Shown: positions 8,176 through 18,174, counted from the stretch's first letter. The stretch: 64,000 nt of DNA from Devosia riboflavina (GCF_000743575.1 NZ_JQGC01000004.1:1-64000); one strand, 5' to 3'. The notes: a model not told the origin generated them from the sequence alone. Program-made: numbers and translations.

Positions 8176-10233
8176 CTAGTTGTCGAGGAAGCTCCGGAGC
8201 TTCCGGCTACGGCTCGGATGCTTGAGTTTGCGGAGCGCCTTGGCTTCGATCTGGCGAATACGTTCGCGGGTCACCGAGAACTGCTGGCCGACTTCTTCCA
8301 GCGTATGGTCGGTGTTCATGCCGATACCAAAACGCATGCGCAGCACGCGCTCTTCACGCGGCGTCAGCGACGCGAGAACACGGGTCGTCGTCTCACGCAG
8401 GTTCGACTGGATCGCCGCATCGATCGGCTGGATCGCATTCACGTCCTGGATGAAATCGCCGAGGTTCGAATCTTCTTCGTCGCCGATCGGCGTTTCCAGA
8501 GAAATCGGCTCCTTGGCGATCTTGAGGACTTTTCGCACCTTGTCCAAAGGCATTTGCAGCTTTTCGGACAGCTCTTCCGGCGTCGGTTCGCGACCGATTT
8601 CATGCAGCATCTGGCGTGAGGTACGGACGATCTTGTTGATAGTCTCGATCATGTGCACCGGAATACGGATGGTGCGAGCCTGGTCAGCGATCGAGCGGGT
8701 GATCGCTTGACGGATCCACCACGTCGCATAGGTCGAGAACTTGTAACCGCGACGATACTCGAATTTGTCCACGGCCTTCATCAGGCCGATATTGCCTTCC
8801 TGAATAAGATCAAGGAATTGCAGGCCGCGGTTCGTGTACTTCTTCGCGATAGAGATCACGAGACGAAGGTTGGCCTCAACCATTTCCTTCTTGGCGATTG
8901 CAGCTTCGCGCTCGCCCTTCTGCACCTTGTGAACGATGCGGCGGTATTCGGCGATATCGAGGCCGGTTTCGGTGGCAAGCGTAGCGATCTCGTGACGGAT
9001 GTCGTGCACGGTATCAGCTTCGCGGCGGGCGAATTCCGCCCAGCCCTTGCCGTCAAAACCTTCAAGACCGGTTTCCCAGGTCGGGTCCAGCTCGCGGCCA
9101 TAATAGTTCTGCAGGAACACTTCGCGCTTCACGCCATAGCTCTCGGCCAGGCGCAGCAGGCGACCTTCAAGACGCACGAGGCGCTTGTTGATGTCGTAAA
9201 GCTGTTCGACGAGGCTTTCGATACGGCTGGTGTTCAGCGACAGCGACTTCACGTCGGTGATCACGTCGGCGCGCAGCGAACCGAGCTTCTTGGATTCCGC
9301 ATCCGAAACCGTGGCCGTGCGATCCACGGCGTGACGATCCTGCATCACGCGCATCTGGCCATAGGCCTCGGCGATGCGGTTGAAGGTCTCGACGACCTGC
9401 GGCTTGAGTTCGGCTTCCATCGCCGAGAGCGACAAGGCGTTATCAAACTCGTCGTCATCGTCCTCGACCGGGTCCTGCGGCGCTTCCGGCTCTTCGGGAA
9501 CGTAATCATCTTCGTCGTCCGACGAAGAAGCGCGACGGGGCGCCGGCTTGGCCTTTTCCTTGACTACTTCAGGCTCATGACGCGCGGGCGCCACCGGAAT
9601 TTCCGGCGCAGCCTGCTTGGCATCGGGGCCGGCATAGGTCGCTTCGAGATCAATGATGTCGCGCAGCAGAATTTCGCCTTCGGCGAGCTGATCGCGCCAG
9701 ATGATGATGGCCTGGAAGGTCAGCGGCGATTCGCAGAGGCCTTCGATCATGGTCTCGCGACCGGCCTCGATGCGCTTGGCGATGGCGATTTCGCCTTCGC
9801 GGCTCAGCAGTTCCACCGAGCCCATTTCGCGCAGATACATGCGCACGGGATCGTCGGTACGGTCAGAGCCGGACTTGGTATTCGAAGTATTGGCAAGAGC
9901 AGTGCCGCTCGAGGGGGCAACTTCCGAGCCTGTATCGTCTTCGTCCTTCTCGACTTCGGTCTCTTCGACCTCGTCTTCGTCGACGACATTGATGCCCATT
10001 TCCGAGAACATGGACATGAAATCTTCGATCTGCTCGGAACTTGTTTCGTCCGCGGGCAGAACAGCGTTCAGCTCTTCATAGGTAACATAGCCGCGCTTCT
10101 TGGCGACCTTGATCAGCTTCTTGACCGCAGCATCGTTCTGATCGATCAGGGGGCTGTCATTGGAGGCCTCCGGAGCCCCGGATTCGGGCTTCTCGGTTTC
10201 CTTGCTGGCTTTGTTCGCTGCCTTGGTGGCCAT
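8176..10233 (-). CDS. rpoD: Primary sigma factor RpoD (sigma-70)
   Basis: The 685-residue protein has all primary-sigma regions: 1.1 ([27 protein letters not shown]), an acidic linker, 1.2 ([21 protein letters not shown]), the long non-conserved region, and region 2 ([55 protein letters not shown], promoter melting and -10 contact, split here at several positions). Regions 3 and 4 end in [20 protein letters not shown], which binds the -35. The length is normal for alphaproteobacteria. It lies 189 nt downstream of dnaG, the classical macromolecular-synthesis order. Confidence 0.98.
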   Translation of the reverse strand: MATKAANKASKETEKPESGAPEASNDSPLIDQNDAAVKKLIKVAKKRGYVTYEELNAVLPADETSSEQIEDFMSMFSEMGINVVDEDEVEETEVEKDEDDTGSEVAPSSGTALANTSNTKSGSDRTDDPVRMYLREMGSVELLSREGEIAIAKRIEAGRETMIEGLCESPLTFQAIIIWRDQLAEGEILLRDIIDLEATYAGPDAKQAAPEIPVAPARHEPEVVKEKAKPAPRRASSSDDEDDYVPEEPEAPQDPVEDDDDEFDNALSLSAMEAELKPQVVETFNRIAEAYGQMRVMQDRHAVDRTATVSDAESKKLGSLRADVITDVKSLSLNTSRIESLVEQLYDINKRLVRLEGRLLRLAESYGVKREVFLQNYYGRELDPTWETGLEGFDGKGWAEFARREADTVHDIRHEIATLATETGLDIAEYRRIVHKVQKGEREAAIAKKEMVEANLRLVISIAKKYTNRGLQFLDLIQEGNIGLMKAVDKFEYRRGYKFSTYATWWIRQAITRSIADQARTIRIPVHMIETINKIVRTSRQMLHEIGREPTPEELSEKLQMPLDKVRKVLKIAKEPISLETPIGDEEDSNLGDFIQDVNAIQPIDAAIQSNLRETTTRVLASLTPREERVLRMRFGIGMNTDHTLEEVGQQFSVTRERIRQIEAKALRKLKHPSRSRKLRSFLDN

Positions 10234-10422
10234 ATGCTACTCCTCGGGACCCGTGGGCATCGGGCGCCGGATCTTGTCATAGGTGGTGTCGGCTCAAGAC
10301 AAGGTAAAGGTTTGGTAACCAAGGCGTTAACACGCCGCGTTCACAATGGCTCGCATCGGGACGCCATGGCGAAATCGCCATATGCAAAATCGCGCGTCTT
10401 CGCCGGTCTTTAGAGAAACCCT

Positions 10423-12357
10423 CTAAAAACTGCGAGTCGCGCGTCCCGATAGCGAACCAAATCCTTCGATCAATGCCTCAGTGCCATCGACAGTGGTAAT
10501 CTGGTTCTTGATGTCTCGCAGCCTTTCAAAGGTTTCATCGCTCGGGTCTTCGCCCAGCGCCGCTTCGGCTGCCTTCAATTCCCTATTTAGCTGAACTTTC
10601 TTGTTATGCAAGGCCAGCGCATGACTTAATCCGGTTTCGGCATCGGCCAGCGCTGTATCGGACCCCACTTGCCAAACGCCCTGGCGCACCAAAGTTTCCG
10701 CCATGCGGTCAAGAACCGGCCCATGGCCCCTCGCCCCCAGCGCCGCCAGAAGGTCAGGCGCGGAAATATCGTGGTGCCGAACGACGAGCGCCAGGATATC
10801 ACTCAGGACCTTCTGCGCCGTCGGTGTTTCGCAATCGAGCGCCGCCAGCACTTCGAATTTATCCTCAACCAATGCCGGGTGATTGACCAGCGTCTGGATG
10901 ATCGTCGCCTCGCGCGGCGTCGCCTCTATGCCCGGGCCACCACGGACAAGGCGGGAGTTGCGCAGCGTGTCGGAAACGACCGAACGCGGCGTTCCGCGCG
11001 AGGGAAAGCCATAGGCGCCGCTTTGCCCATAGCCCGATCGCCCGCCGCGCTGATTGTCCCTGCCCTGCCGGATCGGCGCAAAAAAGGCTTTCAGCTTTTC
11101 GTCGAACGCCTGCTGATAGTGGAAGCGGACCGTCTGGTCCTGAATGGAATTGGCTCTTTCGCGCAGCCGCGCCTGCAAGGCCGCCCGTTCTTCCGGCGCC
11201 TCGGGCACAAGCCCGCCGGTCTCAAGACTCCACAGCATATCCGACAGGCTCCGCGCCTTGTCGATGACATCCGCAAAAGCCTGCCGCCCCTGAGCCTTGA
11301 TCAGGTCATCGGGATCCTGCCCTTCCGGCAGCGTCGCAATCTTCACCGTCTGGCCCGGCTTCAGATGCGGCAGCACCAAATCCATGGCACGTTCCGCCGC
11401 CTTGAGACCCGCCTTGTCGCCGTCAAAGCACAGCACCGGCACCTCAGCCATGCGCCAAAGCAATTGCAGATGCTCCTCGGTCAGCGCCGTACCAAGCGGC
11501 GCCACCGTGCCCTCAAAGCCCGCAGCCACTGCCGCGATCACATCGAGATAGCCTTCCACCACAATAACCGTGGCCCCATCCCGCGCCGCCGCGCGAGCTG
11601 ACTGCCCGTTATAAAGCGTCTGCCGCTTGGAAAAGAGGCTGGTCTCGGGCGAATTGAGATACTTCGCTGGCACATCGGCGCTCAGCGCCCGACCACCAAA
11701 GGCAATGATCCGCCCGCGAAAATCCGTGATCGGGAACATCACGCGATTACGGAACCGGTCATAAGTCAGCGGATCGTCATCGCGGCTTGTTACGAGGCCA
11801 GCATCGAGCATGGCCTGCGCCGAAACTCCATTCGCCGCCAGGTGCTCCTTCAGACCATTGCGGCTATCGGGCGAAAACCCGATCCGGAACCGCGTCTGGC
11901 TCGCTGGCGACACACCACGATCAAAGAGATATCCCCGCGCCCGCGCCCCGATATTATGAGACAGCGCCGCCTCGTAATACTTCGCGGCCAGTTCCATGAC
12001 CTCGACCAGGCCCTTTTGCGCCGCCTCGCGCTGCTCGGTCCGTTCATCCCGCGCCGGCATGGGCACGCCGGCCATGCCGGCCAGTTTTTCCACGGCCTCG
12101 GGAAAACTCATCCCGGCCTTTTCGGTCAAGAACCGAAAGTGGTCGCCGCTCGCTCCGCAGCCGAAGCAATGATAGATGCCGCGCCGATCATCAGCGTGAA
12201 AGCTCGGGCTTTTCTCGGCATGGAAAGGGCAGCAGGCCCACATGTCGCCCTTGCCCGGCTGCGATTTCCGCTTGTCCCAAAGCACATGTTCGCCCACAAC
12301 CTGCGTGATAGGCAGGCGCTGACGGATTTCTTCCAGGAACTGATCGGAAAAGCGCAT
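10423..12357 (-). CDS. dnaG: DNA primase DnaG
   Basis: The 644-residue protein has an N-terminal CHC2 zinc-binding motif (CPFH...CFGC, about residues 42-68), then the TOPRIM catalytic core with VVEGYLDVIA and CFDGDKAGLKAAERA. The C-terminal helicase-interaction region is less conserved. It synthesises RNA primers at the replication fork. It starts at MRFSDQFLEEIRQRLP, the usual alphaproteobacterial N-terminus. It is followed by rpoD on the same strand. Confidence 0.97.
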   Translation of the reverse strand: MRFSDQFLEEIRQRLPITQVVGEHVLWDKRKSQPGKGDMWACCPFHAEKSPSFHADDRRGIYHCFGCGASGDHFRFLTEKAGMSFPEAVEKLAGMAGVPMPARDERTEQREAAQKGLVEVMELAAKYYEAALSHNIGARARGYLFDRGVSPASQTRFRIGFSPDSRNGLKEHLAANGVSAQAMLDAGLVTSRDDDPLTYDRFRNRVMFPITDFRGRIIAFGGRALSADVPAKYLNSPETSLFSKRQTLYNGQSARAAARDGATVIVVEGYLDVIAAVAAGFEGTVAPLGTALTEEHLQLLWRMAEVPVLCFDGDKAGLKAAERAMDLVLPHLKPGQTVKIATLPEGQDPDDLIKAQGRQAFADVIDKARSLSDMLWSLETGGLVPEAPEERAALQARLRERANSIQDQTVRFHYQQAFDEKLKAFFAPIRQGRDNQRGGRSGYGQSGAYGFPSRGTPRSVVSDTLRNSRLVRGGPGIEATPREATIIQTLVNHPALVEDKFEVLAALDCETPTAQKVLSDILALVVRHHDISAPDLLAALGARGHGPVLDRMAETLVRQGVWQVGSDTALADAETGLSHALALHNKKVQLNRELKAAEAALGEDPSDETFERLRDIKNQITTVDGTEALIEGFGSLSGRATRSF

Positions 12358-12415
12358 GGGTGCTACCTAAGCACTCCTTGGGCCGAAGTCATCAGCCAGG
12401 AGCTTTTCCACAGCC

Positions 12416-12805
12416 ATGCCGCGCACCAAAATGCCAATCCCGGTGCTTCTCGCTTTCACCCTGCTGCCCGCAATCGCCATCGGCGCCACGCTCTGGATCG
12501 TTGGCGATCTGGTGCCGGCCTGCACCATCGAGGAGCACTCGCGCCTGACTTCGCCTGATCAACAATTCGACCTGGTGGTCTTCTCTCGTGACTGCGGCGA
12601 TACCGAACCCAACACCCAGGCCGCCCTGGTTCCGCCCGGCGAAGAAATCCCGTTCGATGCCGCAAGTTTCTTTTCGGCCGGCGCGGACGCCGACCTGGCT
12701 GCACAATGGCTGGCTGCGGACTCAATAGCGATCACCCGCCCCATCGGCGCCACTGTGTTTCGCGATGACGCCAGCGTCGCCGGCGTCACCGTCACCTACA
12801 AATAG
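12416..12805 (+). CDS. Small exported or membrane-anchored hypothetical protein
   Basis: The 129-residue protein has an N-terminal hydrophobic segment (about residues 8-30, PVLLAFTLLPAIAIGATLWIVG) and a periplasmic part with two cysteines (VPACTIEE and SRDCGD) that could form a disulfide. AGGAG lies 13 nt before the ATG at 12416; an ATG 15 nt further in is possible. It is divergent from dnaG and converges with the HdeD-like gene. No known family was recognised. Confidence 0.7.
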   Translation: MPRTKMPIPVLLAFTLLPAIAIGATLWIVGDLVPACTIEEHSRLTSPDQQFDLVVFSRDCGDTEPNTQAALVPPGEEIPFDAASFFSAGADADLAAQWLAADSIAITRPIGATVFRDDASVAGVTVTYK

Positions 12806-12808
12806 ATA

Positions 12809-13369
12809 TCAGGCCTTGCTGGCCTGATAGAGCCGCCAGGCCCAGCCAAAGAGGCCGATGGCAAAGAACACCAGCAGAATGCCGCCGATGACCATGCCGA
12901 CTGCCGCCGTCAGCACCGGGAAGAACAAAAAGACCAGCCCGAGCAGCACGTAGGACACGCCGGAAAGCACCACCGGCCAGATGCGCGCATAGCTCTCCCG
13001 CTCCCGCACCACCACAACGATCTGCATCACGCCCACGAACAGGGCCGCCAGACCCACGATGGTCCCAAAGAAGGTCGCCGTGAAAATCGTCGCCACGAAC
13101 GGCTGGACGAAAAACAGGATACCGAGGATCAGCGACGCTGCATTGGCGATGATATCGAACCAGTAATTGCCGCTCTTGCCGCCGCCAAAGGTCAGGCTCC
13201 AAAGCCCCAGCGCGCCGTCGACGATCAACAAGATGCCGCCGAACAACACCAGCACCGTGAGCGCGTCGCCCGGGAAAATGATTGCATAAAGTCCCGCCAG
13301 CAGCATCAACAGTCCGCGCAAGGCCGTCGCCGCCGCAAAGCGCCGCTTCGTCTGAGATGAAACCGTCAT
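12809..13369 (-). CDS. HdeD-like (DUF308) membrane protein
   Basis: The 186-residue protein has six predicted membrane helices arranged as repeated pairs, with the DUF308 signature LLMLLAGLYAIIFPGDALTVLVLFGG and its echo SYVLLGLVFLFFPVLTAAVGMVIGG. HdeD proteins are linked to acid resistance in enterobacteria; the biochemical role is unknown. The start MTVSSQTK at 13369 has GGAGG 8 nt upstream. Confidence 0.88.
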   Translation of the reverse strand: MTVSSQTKRRFAAATALRGLLMLLAGLYAIIFPGDALTVLVLFGGILLIVDGALGLWSLTFGGGKSGNYWFDIIANAASLILGILFFVQPFVATIFTATFFGTIVGLAALFVGVMQIVVVVRERESYARIWPVVLSGVSYVLLGLVFLFFPVLTAAVGMVIGGILLVFFAIGLFGWAWRLYQASKA

Positions 13370-13555
13370 TCTAGTGCCCTCCATCGGGCCGAAGAGGCCC
13401 TTCCAGCACAAGAAGTCTAGCGCCAGCAATCCATTGGCGCCAGTCATGTACCGCTATAGTTTTTCTATACTGCCTCGGGCAAAATATGGATTGTGCGGAT
13501 TTGCTCACTGTGAAATGAGCGAGCTCCAATCGAGGCCGCTTGCGCGGTTACTGAC

Positions 13556-14746
13556 ATGTCCCTGCCCCTCATCGCCCTCTTCCTCGCCGCTTTCGCATTC
13601 GGCACGGCTGAATTCGTCATTGCCGGCATTCTGCCCGATGTTGCCGCGGGGCTCGACGTTTCCATTCCCGTCGCCGGCTATCTGATTTCTGGCTACGCCA
13701 TCGGCATCGCCATCGGCGGCCCGCTTCTCGCCGTCGCGACGAAGAAAATGACTCGCAAGGCACTGATTCTGCTTCTGGGTGGCATCTTCATTCTCGGCCA
13801 GGCCTTCTGCGCCCTCGCCCCCAATTTCGAAATGCTGATGCTGGCCCGCGTGCTGGTCTCCGTCGTGCACGGCACCTATTTCGGCATCGCCGCCATCGTC
13901 GCCGTCAGCATCGTCTCGCCCGACAAGCGCGGCTTTGCCGTAGCGCTGATTCTGTCGGGCCTCACGGTTTCCAATATCCTCGGCGTGCCCGGCGGCACCG
14001 CCATTGGCAATGCGCTGGGCTGGCGCGCGACTTTCTGGGCCGTGGGTATCATCGGCCTCGTGGCCACCCTCGCCGTAGCCTTCTTCCTGCCGCGCAATGC
14101 CGCATCGGAAACCACCTCCGGCAGCTTCATGCGCGAGTTCAAGGTGCTCGGCCGCCAGCAGATCGTGGCCTCGCTCTTCATCGTCATTCTGGTGATGATC
14201 GGCCAATACAGCCTTTTCACCTACATCACCCCGCTCCTCACCCACGTCACCGGCATCGAAACCGGCGTCGTGCCTTGGGTCCTGCTGCTCTATGGCGTCG
14301 GCTCCACGATCGGCGTCTTCATCGGCGGCCGCCTCGCCGATTGGAAGCTCATGCCCTCCCTGGTGGCTATCCTGGCGCTGCAGGCCGTGATGTTCGTCAC
14401 CATCTACTTCGTCAGCCCCTACCCGATCGTCATGGCCATCGCGACCATCCTCTGGGGCGGCGTCAACTTCGCCTTCGGCTCGCCGGTGCAGTCGCGCGTC
14501 CTCGCCTGGGCCGCCGATGCGCCGAACCTGGCCTCCGCCCTGATCCCGACCGGTTTCAATATCGGCATCGCCATCGGCGCCGTCCTTGGCGCCAGCATCA
14601 TTGATTCGGGACTCGGCTACGGCTTCCTGCCGCTTATCGGCGGCATTTCCTCGGCCCTCGCCGCGGCAATCGCCATCGGCTCCGGCCTCTGGGACCACAG
14701 CACCGGCGCCCTGCCTCCATCCCCCGTGGCCGTCGCGGCAGAATAG
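13556..14746 (+). CDS. DHA1-type MFS transporter (AraJ/YdhP-like efflux)
   Basis: The 396-residue protein has 12 predicted helices. The start FLAAFAFGTAEFVIAGILPDVA and the segment LARVLVSVVHGTYFGIAAIVA are hallmarks of the AraJ/sugar-efflux branch of DHA1. A paralogue of the same branch lies at 27642-28862 on the other strand. The substrate is unknown. The ATG at 13556 lacks a strong ribosome site and is the first plausible start before helix 1. Confidence 0.88.
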   Translation: MSLPLIALFLAAFAFGTAEFVIAGILPDVAAGLDVSIPVAGYLISGYAIGIAIGGPLLAVATKKMTRKALILLLGGIFILGQAFCALAPNFEMLMLARVLVSVVHGTYFGIAAIVAVSIVSPDKRGFAVALILSGLTVSNILGVPGGTAIGNALGWRATFWAVGIIGLVATLAVAFFLPRNAASETTSGSFMREFKVLGRQQIVASLFIVILVMIGQYSLFTYITPLLTHVTGIETGVVPWVLLLYGVGSTIGVFIGGRLADWKLMPSLVAILALQAVMFVTIYFVSPYPIVMAIATILWGGVNFAFGSPVQSRVLAWAADAPNLASALIPTGFNIGIAIGAVLGASIIDSGLGYGFLPLIGGISSALAAAIAIGSGLWDHSTGALPPSPVAVAAE

Positions 14747-14849
14747 CTCACCCTAAAAAGTGATCGCCGATAGATACAATTGCAGCATCTGCGTAAGTGG
14801 GCGTTGTATCTTTGGCCGCTAAGAGGAGCCATAGCGGTCGGGTGCTCGG

Positions 14850-15998
14850 ATGGTCATCGACAATGCCACATTGCTGATTGGCATCGCGTTTTCGAGCGCC
14901 TCGCTACTGCTCGCCCTGCTGGTCGGATGGCTCAATTCGCGCAACGAAACCTATCTGGTCTTCGGCGCAGGCGGCATGGCGCTGGTGGTCCTGGCTCTGA
15001 TGAGCATGGGGCTGCGCAATGGTGCCTATGGGCTCTTCAACCAGCTTATCCCCTTCAGCCTCCTCCTGGCCGGCTTCAGCCTCGTCTATGCCGGCGCCCG
15101 ACGGTTCCGCAACAAGCATGCAGCCCTGTGGCCCGCGGCTCTCGCAGCCATTGTCACGATTGCCGCAACGGCTACTCCACTGGTTCTGGGCCTTTCGGGT
15201 TTGGGCACCCTTGTTCTCAATCTCTCGTCGGCCCTGCTCATGCTCCTTTGCGCCTATGAGCACTGGCGCAGCGACGATCGGCTTCGCCTGGCACTGACAG
15301 CCATCGCCACGCTTTACACCGCGACAGCCGTCTCCTTCGTCTGCTGTGCCGCCCTCATTGCCATCGAAGGCAGTTGGGACCTGACCGCGCCGCCGGACAA
15401 TTGGGCCGAAGATTTCAATTCCATCATATCGCTGGTAGGGCTGACCGGCATCGGCGCCTTCACGCTCACCCTGCACCATGCGCGCGTCGCCGCGCATCAT
15501 CACACCGAAGCCAATACCGACCCCCTGACCGGCGTCCTCAACCGTCGCGCCCTCTTCGAGCGCTTCGGCGCTTCAAAACCACCGCTCAACGCGGCCGTTC
15601 TGATGTTCGATCTCGACCATTTCAAGCAGGTCAATGACCGCCTTGGCCATGCCGAAGGCGACCGCGTTTTGCAGCGCTTTGCCGGCGTTCTGGACCAGGA
15701 ACTGCGGCAGGCGGACATAGCCTCCCGCATTGGCGGCGAAGAATTCTGTGTCGTTCTCAGGGATGCCGACCAGGAAACCGCAAAAGTCATCGCCGAGCGT
15801 ATCCGCCAGGCCTTTGCCGATCTCGAACTCGCAATCGACGATAACGGCCTCATCGCCACCGTAAGCATCGGCCTCGCCATCTCGACGACCGAGGAGGACT
15901 TTTCCGCCCTCCTCAATCGCGCCGACGCTGCCCTCTACCAGGCCAAGAATGGCGGAAGAAATCAGGTGAGGCTCGCCGCACTCAGGCTGGTGGCCTAG
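14850..15998 (+). CDS. Membrane-bound diguanylate cyclase (GGDEF)
   Basis: The 382-residue protein has an N-terminal half with about six membrane helices and no recognised sensor fold, then a GGDEF domain starting at TDPLTGVLNRRALF. The active-site sequence is GGEEF (residues 295-299), catalytically competent. An intact inhibitory I-site RQAD (286-289) lies five residues before it. It should make c-di-GMP from GTP, with product feedback inhibition. No EAL domain is fused. It is encoded alone. Confidence 0.93.
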   Translation: MVIDNATLLIGIAFSSASLLLALLVGWLNSRNETYLVFGAGGMALVVLALMSMGLRNGAYGLFNQLIPFSLLLAGFSLVYAGARRFRNKHAALWPAALAAIVTIAATATPLVLGLSGLGTLVLNLSSALLMLLCAYEHWRSDDRLRLALTAIATLYTATAVSFVCCAALIAIEGSWDLTAPPDNWAEDFNSIISLVGLTGIGAFTLTLHHARVAAHHHTEANTDPLTGVLNRRALFERFGASKPPLNAAVLMFDLDHFKQVNDRLGHAEGDRVLQRFAGVLDQELRQADIASRIGGEEFCVVLRDADQETAKVIAERIRQAFADLELAIDDNGLIATVSIGLAISTTEEDFSALLNRADAALYQAKNGGRNQVRLAALRLVA

Positions 15999-16046
15999 TA
16001 CGGCCGGCTTTTAGAAGGCTGCACCTAGAACGTCTTGCATGCAGAC

Positions 16047-16060
16047 CGGACGTACGTCCG
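16047..16060. other. 14-bp perfect palindrome
   Basis: CGGACGTACGTCCG lies between the converging ends of the GGDEF gene and the orphan gene. No T tract follows. It could be a protein-binding site or a weak terminator stem. Confidence 0.4.
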
Positions 16061-16079
16061 CCTCGACTAGCAAGCTAGG

Positions 16080-16685
16080 TCAAGCAGTCGGCTCATATTC
16101 AACAAACGTGTACTGCAAATCCGTGACGAGGGCCGACAGCTGTGCCTGATTCTGGGTGTAGTAGAGAACAACACCCCAATCGGCCGTGTCTGATCTCCGC
16201 TGCTCCGAACCGAAGTCACTCTCGATGAAATGGTTTCGACAGCGCTGCCCAGTAATCAGCTCTATTTCACAATTCGCCCGATTTATCCAACCTGTGCCGC
16301 TCTCTAGAACACCGGAGGATGTCTCCCGACGAAGTCCGAGGTAAGTTAGATTCGGCAACGATTGCGAGGCTTGACCCACGATTTGCAGCGATGTGCTGAC
16401 GGTCACTTTGAGACGCGAGGTTGGGGAGGCCGGCACAAGGCTTACGGTCGGACCAACCTTCGTTGCCGAACCGCTGTAGCTCGCAAGTACAGATTGCGGA
16501 AATGAAACATGCTTCACCTGAAGAACGACACCATCGCCCGGCGGTGGGGTCGGCGGCAAATACTCGGAGATGATCTCGGACAGAAGCACCCAGCGCCCAT
16601 CCACCAGCACGTAGGCAGGCTGGGCAAGATCAATCGGACGCTCGGGAACCGGCGGCACAGGCACGCCACAACAAATATCAGACAT
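16080..16685 (-). CDS. Hypothetical protein of unknown family
   Basis: The 201-residue protein has no membrane helix or signal peptide. Near the N-terminus it has CCGVPVPPVPERP followed by a short hydrophobic motif (AYVLVDGRWVLLSEIISEYL) and PPTPPPGDG. The rest looks beta-rich (Val/Ser/Thr). AAGGAAGG lies 6 nt before the ATG at 16685, fixing the start. Base composition is visibly less GC-rich than its neighbours. A 17-bp perfect inverted repeat sits just upstream. The N-terminal pattern is reminiscent of phage structural proteins, but no other phage gene is near. Possibly horizontally acquired. Confidence 0.7.
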   Translation of the reverse strand: MSDICCGVPVPPVPERPIDLAQPAYVLVDGRWVLLSEIISEYLPPTPPPGDGVVLQVKHVSFPQSVLASYSGSATKVGPTVSLVPASPTSRLKVTVSTSLQIVGQASQSLPNLTYLGLRRETSSGVLESGTGWINRANCEIELITGQRCRNHFIESDFGSEQRRSDTADWGVVLYYTQNQAQLSALVTDLQYTFVEYEPTA

Positions 16686-16698
16686 GAAATTCCTTCCT

Positions 16699-16737
16699 GA
16701 TAGCGTTGAGCCGGCACAACGCCGGCTCAACGCTATC
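16699..16737. repeat. 17-bp perfect inverted repeat in the leader of the orphan gene
   Basis: GATAGCGTTGAGCCGGC (16699-16715), loop of 5, then its exact reverse complement (16721-16737). On the minus strand it ends just before the AAGGAAGG ribosome site of the orphan gene. There is no T tract on either strand. It is strong enough to fold in RNA or form a cruciform. Confidence 0.85.
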
Positions 16738-17065
16738 TAGAATCGGCCAACTTCTGGTCTCGGGGATAAGTCATGAGGACTTGTAAGCGCGCACCCGCTT
16801 GCGGTGAGGTTCGCAGCGCACCGAAGCGCGGATAACTTCTTCGCACAGATCAGGCATCCAGAATCGCCCTCCTTCAGTAGCGGAGCCGCATCAGCCCGCC
16901 TTGGGCAGTTATTCTCCCAGCACCGCCGATAGTATGACCGATATCCTCGGCCCTCTACCTTCCAAAAAACTGGCAAAGATAGTCGAACCGCTCTTGTTGC
17001 GCGCGTCGCCACGTTGTCCGGCACGCAAAGCGCGACCAATTCTGGTTCGCATCAGGAGGAAAGCC
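16738..17065. other. Intergenic stretch without a supported gene
   Basis: 328 nt between the inverted repeat and the GST gene. A minus-strand frame of 100 codons (16737-17039) has no ribosome site, ends in the repeat and reads as Cys/Arg-rich random sequence. Composition is less GC-rich than the flanks. The last 20 nt hold the GST ribosome site. Confidence 0.6.
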
Positions 17066-17677
17066 ATGACCGACAGAACGCTCTATTACACCCACAACAT
17101 CAATCCGCGTGTCGCAGTGGCCGTCGCCCGCCATCTCAAATCGCCTGTCGAACTTGTCCGCTATGAGCCTATGGGCGCCGATCGCGAGGCGTTTCTGCCG
17201 CTCAATCCCAATTCGCTTGCGCCCTTGCTGGTCGAAGACGGCAAGCCGCTCTGGGAGGCCGACGCCATCGCCCTGCGCCTCGCCCGCCTGGACGGCGGCG
17301 ACTTCTGGCCAGATGAACACGCGGTGGAGATGATGATGTGGGTCAGTTGGAGCGCCCATCATTTCACCAATGCCGGCGCGGCGCTGGTCTGGCACAATGT
17401 TACCGCGCGATCATTCATGGGCGATCCGGAACCCGGGGTAGTTGAAGACGCCGCAAACGATTTCAATCGTTTCGCAGCGATTCTTGATTTAACTCTGGCG
17501 GGACGCGACTGGCTGGTCGGCAACAAACTCAGCTATGCCGATTTCCGTGTCGCTTCGTCCCTGCCCTATGCCGAGCGCGGGAAAATCCCTCTCGGAGCCT
17601 ATGCGAATATTCGCGCTTGGCACGACCGTCTCAATCAGATCGACGCCTGGAGCGATCCGTTCGAAGGCATCGCCTGA
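17066..17677 (+). CDS. Glutathione S-transferase family protein
   Basis: The 203-residue protein has an N-terminal thioredoxin-like domain (LYYTHNINPRVAVAVARHLKSPVELV; NPNSLAPLLVEDGKPLWEADAIALRLA, with the cis-Pro after LA) and a helical C-terminal domain with LVGNKLSYADFRVASSLPYAE, the N-capping/hydrophobic-staple motif. It probably conjugates glutathione to electrophiles. AGGAGG lies 6 nt before the ATG at 17066. It converges with yqeY; a 9-bp stem at 17686-17708 lies between the stops. Confidence 0.9.
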   Translation: MTDRTLYYTHNINPRVAVAVARHLKSPVELVRYEPMGADREAFLPLNPNSLAPLLVEDGKPLWEADAIALRLARLDGGDFWPDEHAVEMMMWVSWSAHHFTNAGAALVWHNVTARSFMGDPEPGVVEDAANDFNRFAAILDLTLAGRDWLVGNKLSYADFRVASSLPYAERGKIPLGAYANIRAWHDRLNQIDAWSDPFEGIA

Positions 17678-17715
17678 GCAAATCGGCGGGAGGCCTCACG
17701 CCTCCCGCTAGATCG

Positions 17716-18174
17716 TCAGCCCTTCGCAGCCAATGCGTTCCGCACCTGCCCGCTCACCTTCCCAAAATCGATTCGACCGGGATAGTTGACCTTCAGCGCC
17801 GCGATCACCTTGCCCATGTCCTTCGGGCCTTCTGCGCCGCTCGATACGATCGCGGCCTCGATAGCGGCCGCCACTTCGTCCTCACTCAGCGGCTTGGGAA
17901 GGAACTCGTTGAGAATATCGATCTCTTCCTTTTCCACCGTCGCGAGATCAGCGCGGCCGGCCTGCGCATAGATCGCGAAGCTCTCTTCGCGCTGCTTCAC
18001 CATCTTCTGGATGATGGCCAGCACTTCGTCATTGGTTGCCGGAGCCTTCCCGTCGCCGCGGTTGGAAATATCGCGGTCGGTGATCGCCGCATTGATGGCG
18101 CGCAAGGTCGCGGTTCTCCGCTGGTCGCGGGCCTTGAGGGCGGTTTTCAGGCCTTCGCTGATCGTTTCGCGCAT
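17716..18174 (-). CDS. GatB/YqeY-domain protein
   Basis: The 152-residue helical protein starts MRETISEGLKTALKARDQRRTATLRAINAAI, the standard YqeY opening, and contains DEVLAIIQKMVKQREESFAIYAQAGRADL and EEIDILNEFLPKPLSEDE. The domain resembles the tail of the GatB amidotransferase subunit and is thought to bind tRNA; the role of the free-standing form is not settled. The start at 18174 has AAGGAG 9 nt upstream. It is divergent from carA, a frequent arrangement in Hyphomicrobiales. Confidence 0.92.
   Translation of the reverse strand: MRETISEGLKTALKARDQRRTATLRAINAAITDRDISNRGDGKAPATNDEVLAIIQKMVKQREESFAIYAQAGRADLATVEKEEIDILNEFLPKPLSEDEVAAAIEAAIVSSGAEGPKDMGKVIAALKVNYPGRIDFGKVSGQVRNALAAKG

Noticed and set aside
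10311..10340. CtrA site (TTAA-N7-TTAA) upstream of rpoD
   Set aside because: GTAACC and GTTAAC are present, but the spacing and first half do not match the consensus.
8653..10413. Long plus-strand open frame (586 codons) opposite rpoD
   Set aside because: It is the mirror of the high-GC rpoD codon pattern, has no conserved motif or ribosome site, and rpoD is certain.
13551..13560. CTGACATGTC before an MFS gene, and again at 31363-31372 before the GNAT gene
   Set aside because: Same decamer as the sRNA element, but here it arises from a TGAC-ATG-TC start context and has no -35 at the fixed distance, so it is probably chance.
16737..17039. 100-codon minus frame
   Set aside because: It ends in an inverted repeat, lacks a ribosome site and reads as non-conserved Cys/Arg-rich sequence.
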